NCBI GenBank assembly: GCA_964203055.1
Contig: CAXNKS010000001.1
Location: forward strand, 310,001-374,000
Length of the DNA stretch: 64,000 nucleotides
Direction: 5' to 3'
From: Fontibacterium temperatum
Lineage (GTDB): Bacteria > Pseudomonadota > Alphaproteobacteria > Pelagibacterales > Pelagibacteraceae
Shown here: piece by piece, positions 55,562 through 64,000 of the stretch
Position numbering within the stretch: position 1 is the first letter of the stretch
Layout of the letters: every line of letters starts with the position of its first letter
Translations under genes and position numbers: made by a program
The notes under the pieces: model-generated
Databases searched by the model: none
What the model was told of the DNA's origin: nothing
The model's input: the letters and a program-made list of their open reading frames with translations, nothing else

Positions 55562-55631
55562 TAACTTCTGCAATATCAAAGAATTATAAATTTGTTAAAA
55601 AAATTCTACGAAATTATTTAAAAATTATTTT

Positions 55632-55721
55632 TGGCGGAGAGAAAGGGATTCGAACCCTTGATACCTTTAACAGTATACACGCTTTCCAAGCGGGCGCCTT
55701 CAACCACTCGGCCATCTCTCC
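55632..55721 (-). tRNA. tRNA-Ser(GGA)
   Basis: 90 nt with encoded CCA (55632-55634). Acceptor GGAGAGA / TCTCTCC, D-arm GCCGAGTGGTTGAAGGC, anticodon stem-loop CGC-TTGGAAA-GCG with anticodon GGA, a long variable arm (about 17 nt, TATACTGTTAAAGGTATC region) and T-arm AGGG-TTCGAAT-CCCT. Discriminator G. Its first base is the G of the lepA UAG stop. Confidence 0.95.
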
Positions 55722-57532
55722 TATTCGTTTTTATTTATCTTGAGAACTTCAATAAAAGCTTCTTGTGGAATATCAACGCTTCCAAACTGTCTCATTCTTG
55801 CTTTTCCTTTTTTTTGCTTCTCCAAAAGTTTTTTCTTTCTATCCCTCGCTCCTCCACCATGAATTCTACTGATAACATCTTTTCTATAACCAGAAATTGT
55901 TTCTCTTGCTATAACTTTCCCACCAATGGCTGCTTGGATTGGTATTTGAAATTGATGTCTTGGTATTAAATCTTTTAACCTTTCGCACATTAACCTTCCT
56001 TGTCTTACAGCAAAATCTTTATGGATAACCATAGACAATGCATCAACCATCTCTTCGTTTACTAATATGGACAATTTAATTAAATCACCTTCTCTATAAT
56101 CGTTCAGTTCATAATCGAAACTCGCATAACCACTAGAAATAGATTTTATCTTATCGTAAAAATCAAAAACAACTTCATTTAATGGTAATTCATAAGATAG
56201 AACTGCACGATTTCCTGAATAACTTAAACTCTTTTGTTTTCCTCTTTTTTCTTCACATAATTTCATAATTGATCCCAAGTATTCTTCTGGAAGAATTATT
56301 GTAGCGTTAATCCAGGGTTCATTAATAGATTTAATAAAATTTGGTTCTGGCATATTCGCGGGATTTTGAAGATCCATAACTGTTCCATCGTGTTTATTAA
56401 TTTTATAAACAACGCCTGGCGTTGTAGTAATTAAATTTAAATTGTATTCTCGGTCTAATCTTTGAACAATAATTTCAAGATGAAGTAGTCCTAAAAAACC
56501 ACATCTAAAACCTAATCCTAAAGCAGCGGAATTCTCGGGCTCATAAACAAAACTAGAGTCGTTCAATTTTAATTTTGCAAGACTGTCTCTTAATAAATTA
56601 TATTCTGTACTATCAACTGGGAATAATCCGCAAAATACAACTGGCTTGCTAGGTTTAAATCCTGGTAACGGATCTTTTATAGGATTAGAATAATCTGTTA
56701 TTGTGTCTCCAATTTTAGTATCCGAAAGATCTTTGATGCCTGTAACAATAAAACCAATTTCTCCAGGACCTAAATATTCTTTATTTTCCGCTTTAGGGGT
56801 GAACACACCAACTCTTTCAACTGGATGTCTTGTGTTTGTCGACATCAATAAAATTTCCATTCCTTTTTTAATTACTCCGTCTAGTATTCTAACCAATATA
56901 ACCACTCCCAAATAACTGTCATACCAACTATCAACTAGTAACGCTTTTAAAGGCAAATCTTTATTTCCTTTTGGAGCAGGAAGTTTTTCAACAATTGCTT
57001 CTAATATTTCATCTACCCCTTCTCCTGTTTTTCCAGAGGCCGACAAAGCGTCCGAAGTATCAATTCCTATAACGTCCTCGATTTGTTTTTTTACTCTTTC
57101 AACATCTGATGCTGGTAAATCTATTTTATTTAAAACTGTTATAATCTCATGATGATTATCCATGGCCTGATAAACATTTGCTAAAGTTTGAGCTTCCACG
57201 CCTTGAGTACTGTCAACAATAAGTAATGATCCTTCACATGAAGCAAGAGACCTATTTACTTCATAACTAAAATCAACATGACCAGGCGTATCAATAATAT
57301 TTAAGACGTAATTTTTATCATCTTTTTTTGATTTATAATTTAATCTAACTGTTTGAGCTTTTATGGTAATTCCCCTTTCTTTCTCTAAATCCATTGAATC
57401 CAAAACTTGAGTTGTCATCTCACGTTCTGTAAGACCTCCACATTTTTGAATTAATCTATCTGCAAAAGTGGATTTACCGTGATCAATGTGTGCAATAATT
57501 GCGAAATTTCTTATATTTTCTTGTGATGACAT
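55721..57532 (-). CDS. lepA: Elongation factor 4 (LepA)
   Basis: Translational GTPase that acts on stalled or initiating ribosomes. 603 residues. G1 IAHIDHGKSTFADRL near 14, G2 KERGITIKA, G3 DTPGHVDFSYEV near 84, G4 NKIDLPA near 140, then domains II, III, V and the LepA-specific C-terminal domain ending GSVDIPQEAFIEVLK. It follows pheT with no gap and its UAG stop overlaps tRNA-Ser by one base. Confidence 0.96.
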   Translation of the reverse strand: MSSQENIRNFAIIAHIDHGKSTFADRLIQKCGGLTEREMTTQVLDSMDLEKERGITIKAQTVRLNYKSKKDDKNYVLNIIDTPGHVDFSYEVNRSLASCEGSLLIVDSTQGVEAQTLANVYQAMDNHHEIITVLNKIDLPASDVERVKKQIEDVIGIDTSDALSASGKTGEGVDEILEAIVEKLPAPKGNKDLPLKALLVDSWYDSYLGVVILVRILDGVIKKGMEILLMSTNTRHPVERVGVFTPKAENKEYLGPGEIGFIVTGIKDLSDTKIGDTITDYSNPIKDPLPGFKPSKPVVFCGLFPVDSTEYNLLRDSLAKLKLNDSSFVYEPENSAALGLGFRCGFLGLLHLEIIVQRLDREYNLNLITTTPGVVYKINKHDGTVMDLQNPANMPEPNFIKSINEPWINATIILPEEYLGSIMKLCEEKRGKQKSLSYSGNRAVLSYELPLNEVVFDFYDKIKSISSGYASFDYELNDYREGDLIKLSILVNEEMVDALSMVIHKDFAVRQGRLMCERLKDLIPRHQFQIPIQAAIGGKVIARETISGYRKDVISRIHGGGARDRKKKLLEKQKKGKARMRQFGSVDIPQEAFIEVLKINKNE

Positions 57533-59927
57533 TTAGGATCTTAATGTTGCATCAAAAGATTTTTGCATTGTTTGAATTATTTTATCACTTAATTCATCAA
57601 TCTCTTTATCGTTTAACGTTTTGTCTTGTGATTGGATTAATAAATTTAAAGCAATAGATTTTTTATTCTTTTCAATATTTCCTCCTTGAAAAACATCGAA
57701 TATCCTTATTTTTTTTATTAATTTTTTATCTACATTAAGCAATGATATTAACGATTTTTTCTGCCTCAAATTTTTTATCTACAATAAATGCAAAATCTCT
57801 TTCAATTTTTTGAAAATTTGAAACTGCATATTTAATTTTCTTTTCTGTATTTTGCTTATTAATAACTGGGATATTATTTAAGAAAATTTGAAAGCCAAAA
57901 ATTGGTCCATTTTTAATATCAAGTTCTTTAATAATTTTAGGATTAATTTCTCCAAAATTAGCAATTGGTAATTGTTTATTAGAATTTAAATAAAACTTAC
58001 CTGATCTGCCTGGATGATAGTACGTTTCAGATTCCTGAATAACTGTTAAATCTTGCTCATGAATTCCAAGTTCAATTAATGTTTTATAAACACAATCTTT
58101 AATTTCAAAAACATCAACATCTTTATCTTTTTCTATCCAATTTTTTCTATAAATTTTTCCAATTTGAATTCCTCCTATAACAAATATTTGCTCTCCTGGT
58201 TTTGAACCAAAAAATACCGGTCCACTTTCAAATATTTTTTGATCTTCAAAATTTCTATGAATATTATTTTTAATATGAATTAAAAGGTTTGAAAAAATAG
58301 AAGATCTTAAAGTATCTAAATCATTAGAAATTGGGTTGGTAATTAATAAACTTTTATTATGCATACCAAATAAAGAATCAATTTTTGAATTTGTAAAAGA
58401 ATACGTAATTGTTTCCATAAAGCCTTTGTTGGCTACAGATCTTTGTGCAAATCGATGTAATTTTTGTTTTCCTGTTAAAACGTCTTTAGAACTATCCATT
58501 TCTGGCTTGATAAGTTGAATTTTATCATAACCTCTAATTCTTATTAACTCCTCTACTATATCAACTTCTTCCTTAATATCCGGACGCCAAGTTGGAATAA
58601 TGACTGAATATATATTTTTACTTTCTTTAAGTTTAAAACCTAAATTATTTAGAATTTTTTTAATTTCAGCTGGTGAAATTTTACTCCCTATAATTTTTTC
58701 AAATTTATCTGAATTAAATTTAATTTGTTTATTTTTAAAATTATTTTCTCCAGAAATAATGAGATTACTTATTTTTCCTCCACATATTTTATGAATGATT
58801 TTTGCTGCAAGTTTTAATCCATATTCCATACCATTAGGATCAACCCCTCTTTCAAATCTAAACTTAGCATCAGAATTAATTCCTAATTTCTTTGCAATTT
58901 TTGATATTTTAACTGGGTCAAACAAAGCCGATTCTAAAAAAATATTTTTAGTATCTAAAGAAATTGAAGAATTTTCTCCACCAATTACACCTCCTAAACC
59001 TAAGATTTCTTTCTCATTAGTAATTAGACAAGCGCCATCTTCGAGTGAATAAGTATTATTATCTAAAGCTGAAAACTTTTCTCCCTTTCTTGATGCGCGT
59101 ACAATAACTTTTTTCTCAATTTTATCAGCGTCATACGCGTGCAAAGGTCTATTTAAATCAAGCATAATATAATTTGTGATATCAACAACTGCCGAGATTG
59201 GATTCATTCCGACTGCAATTAATTTGTCTTTTAACCATTTTGGACTTTCGGAATTTTTAATTCCTTCAATGTAGCAATGAGCAAATGAAGAACATCCGGA
59301 ATTAGATTGAAGAATAACTTTAAATGGATTTTTAATATTAGTTTTTAATTTAATTTGTTCTAAATCGATTAATTTTCCAAGACCTGCTGTTGATAAATCT
59401 CTTGCAATACCTCTTACTCCCTGACAGTCAGATCTATTAGGAGTTATGGATATATCAATTGCTGGCTCGCTATTATTTTTAAAATAACTACTTCCAACTT
59501 TAAATTTTTTTGAATCTAGTTCAGTGATTCCTTGGCTTTCATCAGATAAGCCCAATTCCGATTCTGAGCAAAGCATTCCGTAAGAGTCGATACCTCTAAT
59601 ATTAGTAACTTTAATTTTGAGTTGATTTTTTGGAATAATAGCCCCTGGTCCAGCATAAACAGTTAATAAACCATCTCTAGCATTTGAGGCGCCACAAACA
59701 ACTTTTACTATTTTTCCAGATCCAATATCGACATCACATAATTTCAATTTATCTGCATTAGGATGTTTTTCTGCTTTAATAATTTTCGCTACAAAAAAAA
59801 AATTATTCTTATCTGCTGACCCAACACTTTCAACTTCTAGTCCTATATTATTTAAAGTTGAAACAATCTTTTCAATATTTGCGTTTGTTTTTAAATGGTC
59901 CTTTAGCCAAGAAGAAGTTATTTTCAT
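57533..59927 (-). CDS. pheT: Phenylalanyl-tRNA synthetase beta subunit, frameshifted near the C-terminus
   Basis: Beta subunit of the alpha2-beta2 PheRS. N-terminal tRNA-binding domain with EKHPNADKLKLCDVDIG near 54, editing B3/B4 domains, catalytic-like core, and the C-terminal FDX-ACB domain. The main frame stops at 57735; the last part reads SLISLLNVDKKLIKKIRIFDVFQGG in another frame. Deleting one base of the six-base run 57755-57760 gives FEAEKSLISLLNVD and 797 residues, the normal size. One gene with a probable insertion error. Confidence 0.92.
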
Positions 59928-60991
59928 CTACTAAATCCCCTATAATTTGCAGGTATATCTAATGGATCAAATCCATAATGTTCTAACCATCTAACGTCTG
60001 TTTCAAAAAAAGATCTTAGATCATTTATTCCATATTTAAGCATGGCTAAACGATCAATTCCGATACCAAAAGCATAACCCTGATAGATTGAAGTGTTTAC
60101 TTTGCAATTTTTTAAAACATTAGGATGAACCATTCCACAACCTAATATTTCAAGCCATTTGTCTCCTTCTCCGATAACAATTTTACCATCTTTTAACTCA
60201 TAACCAATATCAACTTCTGCAGATGGTTCAGTAAATGGAAAATGGCTGGGTCTAAATCTCATTTTAATTTTATCTACTTCAAAAAACTTTCTAATAAAAT
60301 AATCAAGAACTCCTTTTAAATGTCCCATGTTTACATTTTTATCTATATGTAAACCTTCAACTTGATGAAACATAGGAGTATGGGTTTGATCACTATCGCA
60401 TCTATAAGTTCTTCCAGGTGCAATGATTTTGAATGGCGGCTTTCCAGATAACATAGTTCTTATTTGCACTGGCGAGGTATGTGTTCTTAATAAAATTTCT
60501 TTGTCTTGACCTAAATAAAAAGTGTCGTGCATGTCTCTAGCCGGATGATGTGGTGGAGTATTTAATGCTGTAAAATTATTATATTCATTTTCAACATCGG
60601 GTCCTTCTGCTACTGAAAATCCTATCTCTCCAAAAATAGCTGTTACCTCATCAATGACTTGTGTAACTGGATGAATTTTTCCAAAAGAAATGGGTCTTCC
60701 TGGTAAGGTAATATCAATTCTATCTTCTGATAATTTTTTATTAATTTCTTTTTGTTCAAAAAGACTTATTTTAGAATTAATAAGATTATTGATATTGTCT
60801 TTTAATTTATTTAGATTTGAAGCAAAATTTTTTCTATCTTCTCCTTGAAGAGTTGTAATTTTTTTAAAAAGTTCTCCTATCTTTCCGTTTTTACCAAAAG
60901 CTTCTGATTTTATTTGTTCGATTTTATGAAGAGTATCGGATTGGTCTATTTTAGATTTAAAATCTTTTTCTAAATGTAAAATTTCATCCAT
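59924..60991 (-). CDS. pheS: Phenylalanyl-tRNA synthetase alpha subunit
   Basis: Catalytic subunit of PheRS, 355 residues. N-terminal coiled coil (about 1-95), then HPVTQVIDEVTAIFGEIGF near 107, motif 2 with FRPSHFPFTEPSAEVDIGYE near 245 and motif 3 with GFGIGIDRLAMLKYGI near 318. Overlaps pheT by 4 nt. Confidence 0.96.
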   Translation of the reverse strand: MDEILHLEKDFKSKIDQSDTLHKIEQIKSEAFGKNGKIGELFKKITTLQGEDRKNFASNLNKLKDNINNLINSKISLFEQKEINKKLSEDRIDITLPGRPISFGKIHPVTQVIDEVTAIFGEIGFSVAEGPDVENEYNNFTALNTPPHHPARDMHDTFYLGQDKEILLRTHTSPVQIRTMLSGKPPFKIIAPGRTYRCDSDQTHTPMFHQVEGLHIDKNVNMGHLKGVLDYFIRKFFEVDKIKMRFRPSHFPFTEPSAEVDIGYELKDGKIVIGEGDKWLEILGCGMVHPNVLKNCKVNTSIYQGYAFGIGIDRLAMLKYGINDLRSFFETDVRWLEHYGFDPLDIPANYRGFSR

Positions 60992-60999
60992 GATGGTCT

Positions 61000-61020
61000 A
61001 CTAGTATTTATGAAACTAGT
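61000..61020 (-). promoter_or_regulatory. Hairpin-forming ACTAGT repeat between rplT and pheS
   Basis: ACTAGT occurs twice (61000-61005 and 61015-61020) with a 9-nt spacer; since ACTAGT is self-complementary, the RNA can form a 6-bp hairpin in the 32-nt gap just before the pheS start. It could set the ratio of rplT to pheS expression. No U-tract follows, so it is not a classic terminator. Confidence 0.3.
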
Positions 61021-61023
61021 TTT

Positions 61024-61380
61024 CTAATTTAGGCTAGACTGTACCTTTTTTACGATGGATTTAAAAGCCTCTGGATTTTGATAAGCTAAATCTGCTAAAA
61101 TTTTTCTATCAATAGAAATCTTTGTTTTATTTAGACCGTTTATAAATTTAGAATAAGTCAAACCTTGCTCTCTAACGCCTGCATTAATTCTTTGTATCCA
61201 AAGTGATCTAAAACTTCTTTTTTTAGCTCTGCGATCTCTATAAGAATATTGTAAAGATTTTTCTACTGACTGTTTAGCAGTCCTAATTGTATTTTTTTTT
61301 CTTCCGTAAAAACCTTTGGCAGCTTTGAAAACTTTTTTATGTTTTGCGTGACTGGTTACCCCTCGTTTAACTCGTGACAT
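61024..61380 (-). CDS. rplT: Ribosomal protein L20
   Basis: 118-residue basic protein of the 50S subunit: MSRVKRGVTSHAKHKKVFKAAKGFYGR-type start and RRAKKRSFRSLWIQRINAGVREQGLTYSKFINGL core. Typical length. L20 often represses the infC-rpmI-rplT unit by binding its mRNA; no binding structure was identified here. Follows rpmI by 3 nt. Confidence 0.97.
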   Translation of the reverse strand: MSRVKRGVTSHAKHKKVFKAAKGFYGRKKNTIRTAKQSVEKSLQYSYRDRRAKKRSFRSLWIQRINAGVREQGLTYSKFINGLNKTKISIDRKILADLAYQNPEAFKSIVKKVQSSLN

Positions 61381-61383
61381 AGA

Positions 61384-61590
61384 TTATCCTCTTAAACTGT
61401 TTGGCATGTAAGATTTAACAATCTTAGCATCAGCTTTTGACATAATTGCCATTCCTCTTTGTCTTCTAATCTGAGAATTTGTTCTTTTGATCATACCATG
61501 TCTTTTTCCAGCTTGAGGCATTTTTACTTTGCCAGTTGCTGTAATTCTAAATCTTTTTTTGGCTGAGCTCTTAGTTTTAATCTTATACAT
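61384..61590 (-). CDS. rpmI: Ribosomal protein L35
   Basis: 68 residues, very basic: KIKTKSSAKKRFRITATGKV, then AGKRHGMIKRTNSQIRRQRG and SYMPNSLRG, all typical of bL35. Second gene of the infC-rpmI-rplT cluster. Confidence 0.96.
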   Translation of the reverse strand: MYKIKTKSSAKKRFRITATGKVKMPQAGKRHGMIKRTNSQIRRQRGMAIMSKADAKIVKSYMPNSLRG

Positions 61591-61659
61591 AAAATAAATA
61601 CCTGCGGTTTATACTAATATTAAAGATGAAAAACAATAAGTATGAAAGTGAAGAAACAG

Positions 61660-62220
61660 CTATTTTAATGGCTGAATAATAAAAGTCATTTGCTTGCCCT
61701 CCATTTTTGGAGTCTGTTCGACTTTACCAGTTATTTTTAAATCGCTTACAATTCTACCTGCAAGATCTTGAGCTAGTTTTAAATGCTGCATTTCTCTTCC
61801 TTTAAGCTTAATTGTAAATTTTACTTTATCTCCTTTAGCTAAAAATTTCTCAGTTGCTTTCATTTTAAAATTATAATCATGAACGTCTGTTCCTGGTCTC
61901 ATTTTAATCTCTTTAAGGGTTACAACTTTTTGTTTTTTTTTTGCTTGACTGGCTTTTTTTTGTAACTCGTATTTATATTTTCCAAAATCAGTTATTTTGC
62001 AAACTGGTGGTTTAGCATTTGGAGCAATTTCGATTAAATCTAAACCCTGCTCTTTAGCTGTCATCAATGCATCATTTAAAGAAACGATTCCAATATTTTG
62101 ACCGTCACTTCCGATTAACTGAACATCAGTTGCTCTAATTCTATCGTTTACTTTTGGTCCACGATTTGAAGAACTACCAGACCTAAAATTACTTCTGTTA
62201 TTTTGAAAATTTTGATTAAT
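61660..62220 (-). CDS. infC: Translation initiation factor IF-3, AUU start codon
   Basis: IF-3 prevents premature subunit joining and checks the initiation codon. The N-terminal domain reads NRGPKVNDRIRATDVQLIGSDG and NDALMTAKEQGLDLIEIAPNAKPPVCKI, the C-terminal domain KEIKMRPGTDVHDYNFK to the end. No ATG fits the full N-terminus; reading back in frame gives INQNFQNNRSNF, starting at ATT 62220, 7 nt after an AGGAG. This gives 186 residues. An AUU start is the known basis of infC self-control through IF-3 codon discrimination. The next upstream stop in frame is within thrS. Confidence 0.9.
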   Translation of the reverse strand: MNQNFQNNRSNFRSGSSSNRGPKVNDRIRATDVQLIGSDGQNIGIVSLNDALMTAKEQGLDLIEIAPNAKPPVCKITDFGKYKYELQKKASQAKKKQKVVTLKEIKMRPGTDVHDYNFKMKATEKFLAKGDKVKFTIKLKGREMQHLKLAQDLAGRIVSDLKITGKVEQTPKMEGKQMTFIIQPLK

Positions 62221-62227
62221 AACTATA

Positions 62228-62232
62228 CTCCT
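62228..62232 (-). promoter_or_regulatory. Shine-Dalgarno site that fixes the infC AUU start
   Basis: AGGAG on the minus strand, overlapping the thrS UAG stop, with 7 nt to the AUU at 62220. The ATA two codons further upstream would be only 1 nt from it and is unsuitable. Confidence 0.7.
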
Positions 62233-64000
62233 AGATTTTTGGTGCTAAAGATTCTTTAACTAATAAATTCACAGCTTCTCTTAAAGGTAATGTATCTTGT
62301 TTTTCTTGGCCAAGTCTTCGAAGTGTAATTGATTGATTCTCTTGTTCTTTAGATCCGCAAATCATTAAAATTGGAGTCTTTGATAAAGAGTGTTCTCTAA
62401 TCTTGTAGTTAATTTTTTCATTCTTAAGATCGATAATATTCCTTATTTTGTTTTTATCAAGTTCAGCAGATACTTTTTTTGCATAATCATCAAATTCTTG
62501 AGAAATTGGAAGTATTGCAACTTGTTTGGGCGCTAACCACAACGGAAGTTTACCAGCGTAATGTTCAATTAAAATACCTATAAATCTTTCAAGCGATCCA
62601 AACAATGCTCGATGCAACATAACGGGATTCTTTTTAATTCCATCTTTATCAATATAAGTGGCACCTAATCTGCCTGGTAAATTTAAATCTACTTGTAAAG
62701 TTCCGCACTGCCAATCTCGACCAATAGTATCTCTTAAAACAAATTCAATTTTAGGACCATAAAACGCTCCTTCACCTTTATTAATGGAGTAATCTAATTT
62801 TGAAGCTTTCACGGCTTCTAATAATGCGGCCTCTGCTTTATCCCACAGTTTATCATCTCCAACTCTTTTTGCAGGACGATCAGAATATTTTAAAATTACA
62901 TTTTCAAAACCAAAAGCTTTGTAAATATCTAAAATTAACTTAGTAACTTTTAATGACTCTTCTGTAATTTGATTTTCAGTACAAAAAATATGAGCATCAT
63001 CTTGTGTAAAAGATCTAACTCTCATTAATCCATGTAAAGATCCTGAGCTTTCATAACGATGGACTTTGCCAAATTCTGATAATTTTAATGGTAAATCTCT
63101 ATAACTTTTAAGTCCTTGATTAAAAATTTGAACGCAGCCAGGACAATTCATGGGTTTGATTGCAAAAACTCTCTCATCTGGAGTTTTTGTTGTGTACATA
63201 TGTTCTTGAAATTTTTCCCAATGACCAGATTTCTCCCATAAAGTTTTATCTAAAATATCAGGTGTGTTTACTTCTCGATAACCAGCTTCAGTTTGTTTTT
63301 GACGCATAAAATCAATGAGAGACTGAAATAGCTGCCAACCTCCTTCATGCCAAAATACGGCTCCTGGACTTTCTTCTTGGAAGTGAAATAAATTCATAAC
63401 TTTTCCAAGTTTACGATGATCTCTTTTTTCAGCTTCTTCTATTCTATGTAAATATTCATCCAACTCTTTTTTATTTCTCCAGCATGTTCCATAAATTCTT
63501 TGAAGCATCTCATTATTTGAATCTCCGCGCCAATAGGCTCCTGCAAGTTTTGTCAGCTTAAATGCTTTACCTATTTTTCCAGTAGAAGTTAAATGTGGTC
63601 CTCTACATAGATCGTGCCACTTACCATGAAAATAAATAGAAATTTCTTCTTTGGTTGGAATGCTATTTATTATTTCAGCTTTATAAAGCTCTCCTTTTTT
63701 TTTAAAATGTTCTATAGCTTTTTCTCTATCCCAAACTTCTCTTGTTGTGGGTTCATCTCGATCAATAATTTCTACCATTTTTTCTTCAATTTTTGCTAAA
63801 TCTTCATCGGTAAAAGGTTTCTTTCTAGAAAAATCATAATAAAAACCATTTTCAATAACTGGACCGATAGTAACTTGGGTATCTTTGAATAGTTCTTGAA
63901 CTGCCATAGCAAGAACATGAGCTGTATCATGTCTTATAACTTCTAATCCGTAATCATCTTCAAGTGTAATGATTTGTACTGTAGAATCTTTTTCAATAAA
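62231..64000 (-). CDS. thrS: Threonyl-tRNA synthetase, N-terminus outside the window
   Basis: Class II synthetase; the gene runs off the right edge, so about 589 residues are present. Upstream of the internal Met at 63907 the frame continues LEVIRHDTAHVLAMAVQELF, with the editing-domain HxxxH motif. Further motifs: FYYDFSRKKPF, WHDLCRGPHL with zinc-binding editing Cys/His, the catalytic MNCPGCVQIF, VRSFTQDDAHIFC and the C-terminal anticodon domain. It leads into infC with a tight overlap of its stop and the infC SD. Confidence 0.96.
   Translation of the reverse strand, partial: FIEKDSTVQIITLEDDYGLEVIRHDTAHVLAMAVQELFKDTQVTIGPVIENGFYYDFSRKKPFTDEDLAKIEEKMVEIIDRDEPTTREVWDREKAIEHFKKKGELYKAEIINSIPTKEEISIYFHGKWHDLCRGPHLTSTGKIGKAFKLTKLAGAYWRGDSNNEMLQRIYGTCWRNKKELDEYLHRIEEAEKRDHRKLGKVMNLFHFQEESPGAVFWHEGGWQLFQSLIDFMRQKQTEAGYREVNTPDILDKTLWEKSGHWEKFQEHMYTTKTPDERVFAIKPMNCPGCVQIFNQGLKSYRDLPLKLSEFGKVHRYESSGSLHGLMRVRSFTQDDAHIFCTENQITEESLKVTKLILDIYKAFGFENVILKYSDRPAKRVGDDKLWDKAEAALLEAVKASKLDYSINKGEGAFYGPKIEFVLRDTIGRDWQCGTLQVDLNLPGRLGATYIDKDGIKKNPVMLHRALFGSLERFIGILIEHYAGKLPLWLAPKQVAILPISQEFDDYAKKVSAELDKNKIRNIIDLKNEKINYKIREHSLSKTPILMICGSKEQENQSITLRRLGQEKQDTLPLREAVNLLVKESLAPKI

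Noticed and set aside
1..64000. CRISPR arrays, IS elements, prophage or toxin-antitoxin modules
   Set aside because: No regularly spaced repeats, transposase, integrase or toxin motifs were seen on either strand.

Overview
The window is an AT-rich, very gene-dense alphaproteobacterial chromosome segment. Gene content and order (mutY / DUF721 / dsbA-like / smc; atpI-B-E-b'-b apart from the F1 genes; ispH-thrB-rnhA beside the cytochrome aa3 operon; short HisG with HisZ; DUF2093, DUF2948, DUF3035 and CoxF-type small proteins) together with tiny spacers and 1-4 nt start/stop overlaps point to a streamlined marine lineage of the SAR11 (Pelagibacterales) type. This is inferred from content and style; another AT-rich marine alphaproteobacterium cannot be excluded. 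No IS element, prophage, CRISPR array, rRNA or integrase is visible.

Layout. 1-6.5 kb: mutY start, DUF721, DsbA-like protein, a short smc, the FO genes of ATP synthase, a double-CDGSH protein. 6.6-9 kb: ispH, thrB, rnhA. 9-15.8 kb (minus): coxB, coxA, ctaB, a 35-aa coxF-like gene, ctaG, coxC, surf1, thrC. 15.9-25.1 kb: tldD, rsmE, ubiA, pmbA, then a lipid A/Kdo block (msbA, waaA, lpxK, lpxL). 25.1-31.5 kb: M23 peptidase, DUF2093, xseA, purD, tadA, rluB, rsmD, pgi. 31.5-38.2 kb (minus): an omega-aminotransferase, a HAD phosphatase, ribF, ileS, lspA and a DUF3035 lipoprotein. 38.2-40.5 kb: groES-groEL with an RpoH-like promoter and a strong terminator. 40.5-44 kb (minus): tRNA-Phe, a histidine-rich mini-ORF, tRNA-His, hisS, hisZ, hisG. 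44-49 kb (minus): cspA, two small proteins, dcd, murA, DUF2948, hisD, infA, maf. 49.1-53.9 kb: tRNA-Thr, then aceE and aceF. 53.9-55.6 kb: the only accessory-looking patch (a beta-lactamase-fold hydrolase and a methyltransferase relic). 55.6-64 kb (minus): thrS, infC (AUU start), rpmI, rplT, pheS, pheT, lepA, tRNA-Ser.

The most interesting signal is between tRNA-Phe and tRNA-His: a 20-codon ORF with five His codons within nine (HRHHPHAEH), followed by tRNA-His, hisS, hisZ and hisG on the same strand. It looks like a histidine leader peptide heading a unit that makes tRNA-His, its synthetase and the first enzyme of histidine synthesis. A second point is the pyruvate dehydrogenase pair: E1 (AceE) carries its own N-terminal lipoyl domain, nearly copied in E2, while the second lipoyl-like domain of E2 has Glu where the lipoylated Lys should be.

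At least ten genes (DUF721, ispH, thrC, lpxL, pgi, hisZ, hisS, aceF, pheT and the methyltransferase relic) are interrupted by frameshifts. Every one is repaired by removing a single base, mostly in a homopolymer. That uniform direction, in essential genes, suggests insertion-type sequencing or assembly errors more than real gene loss. I annotate these as single genes with the frameshift noted.
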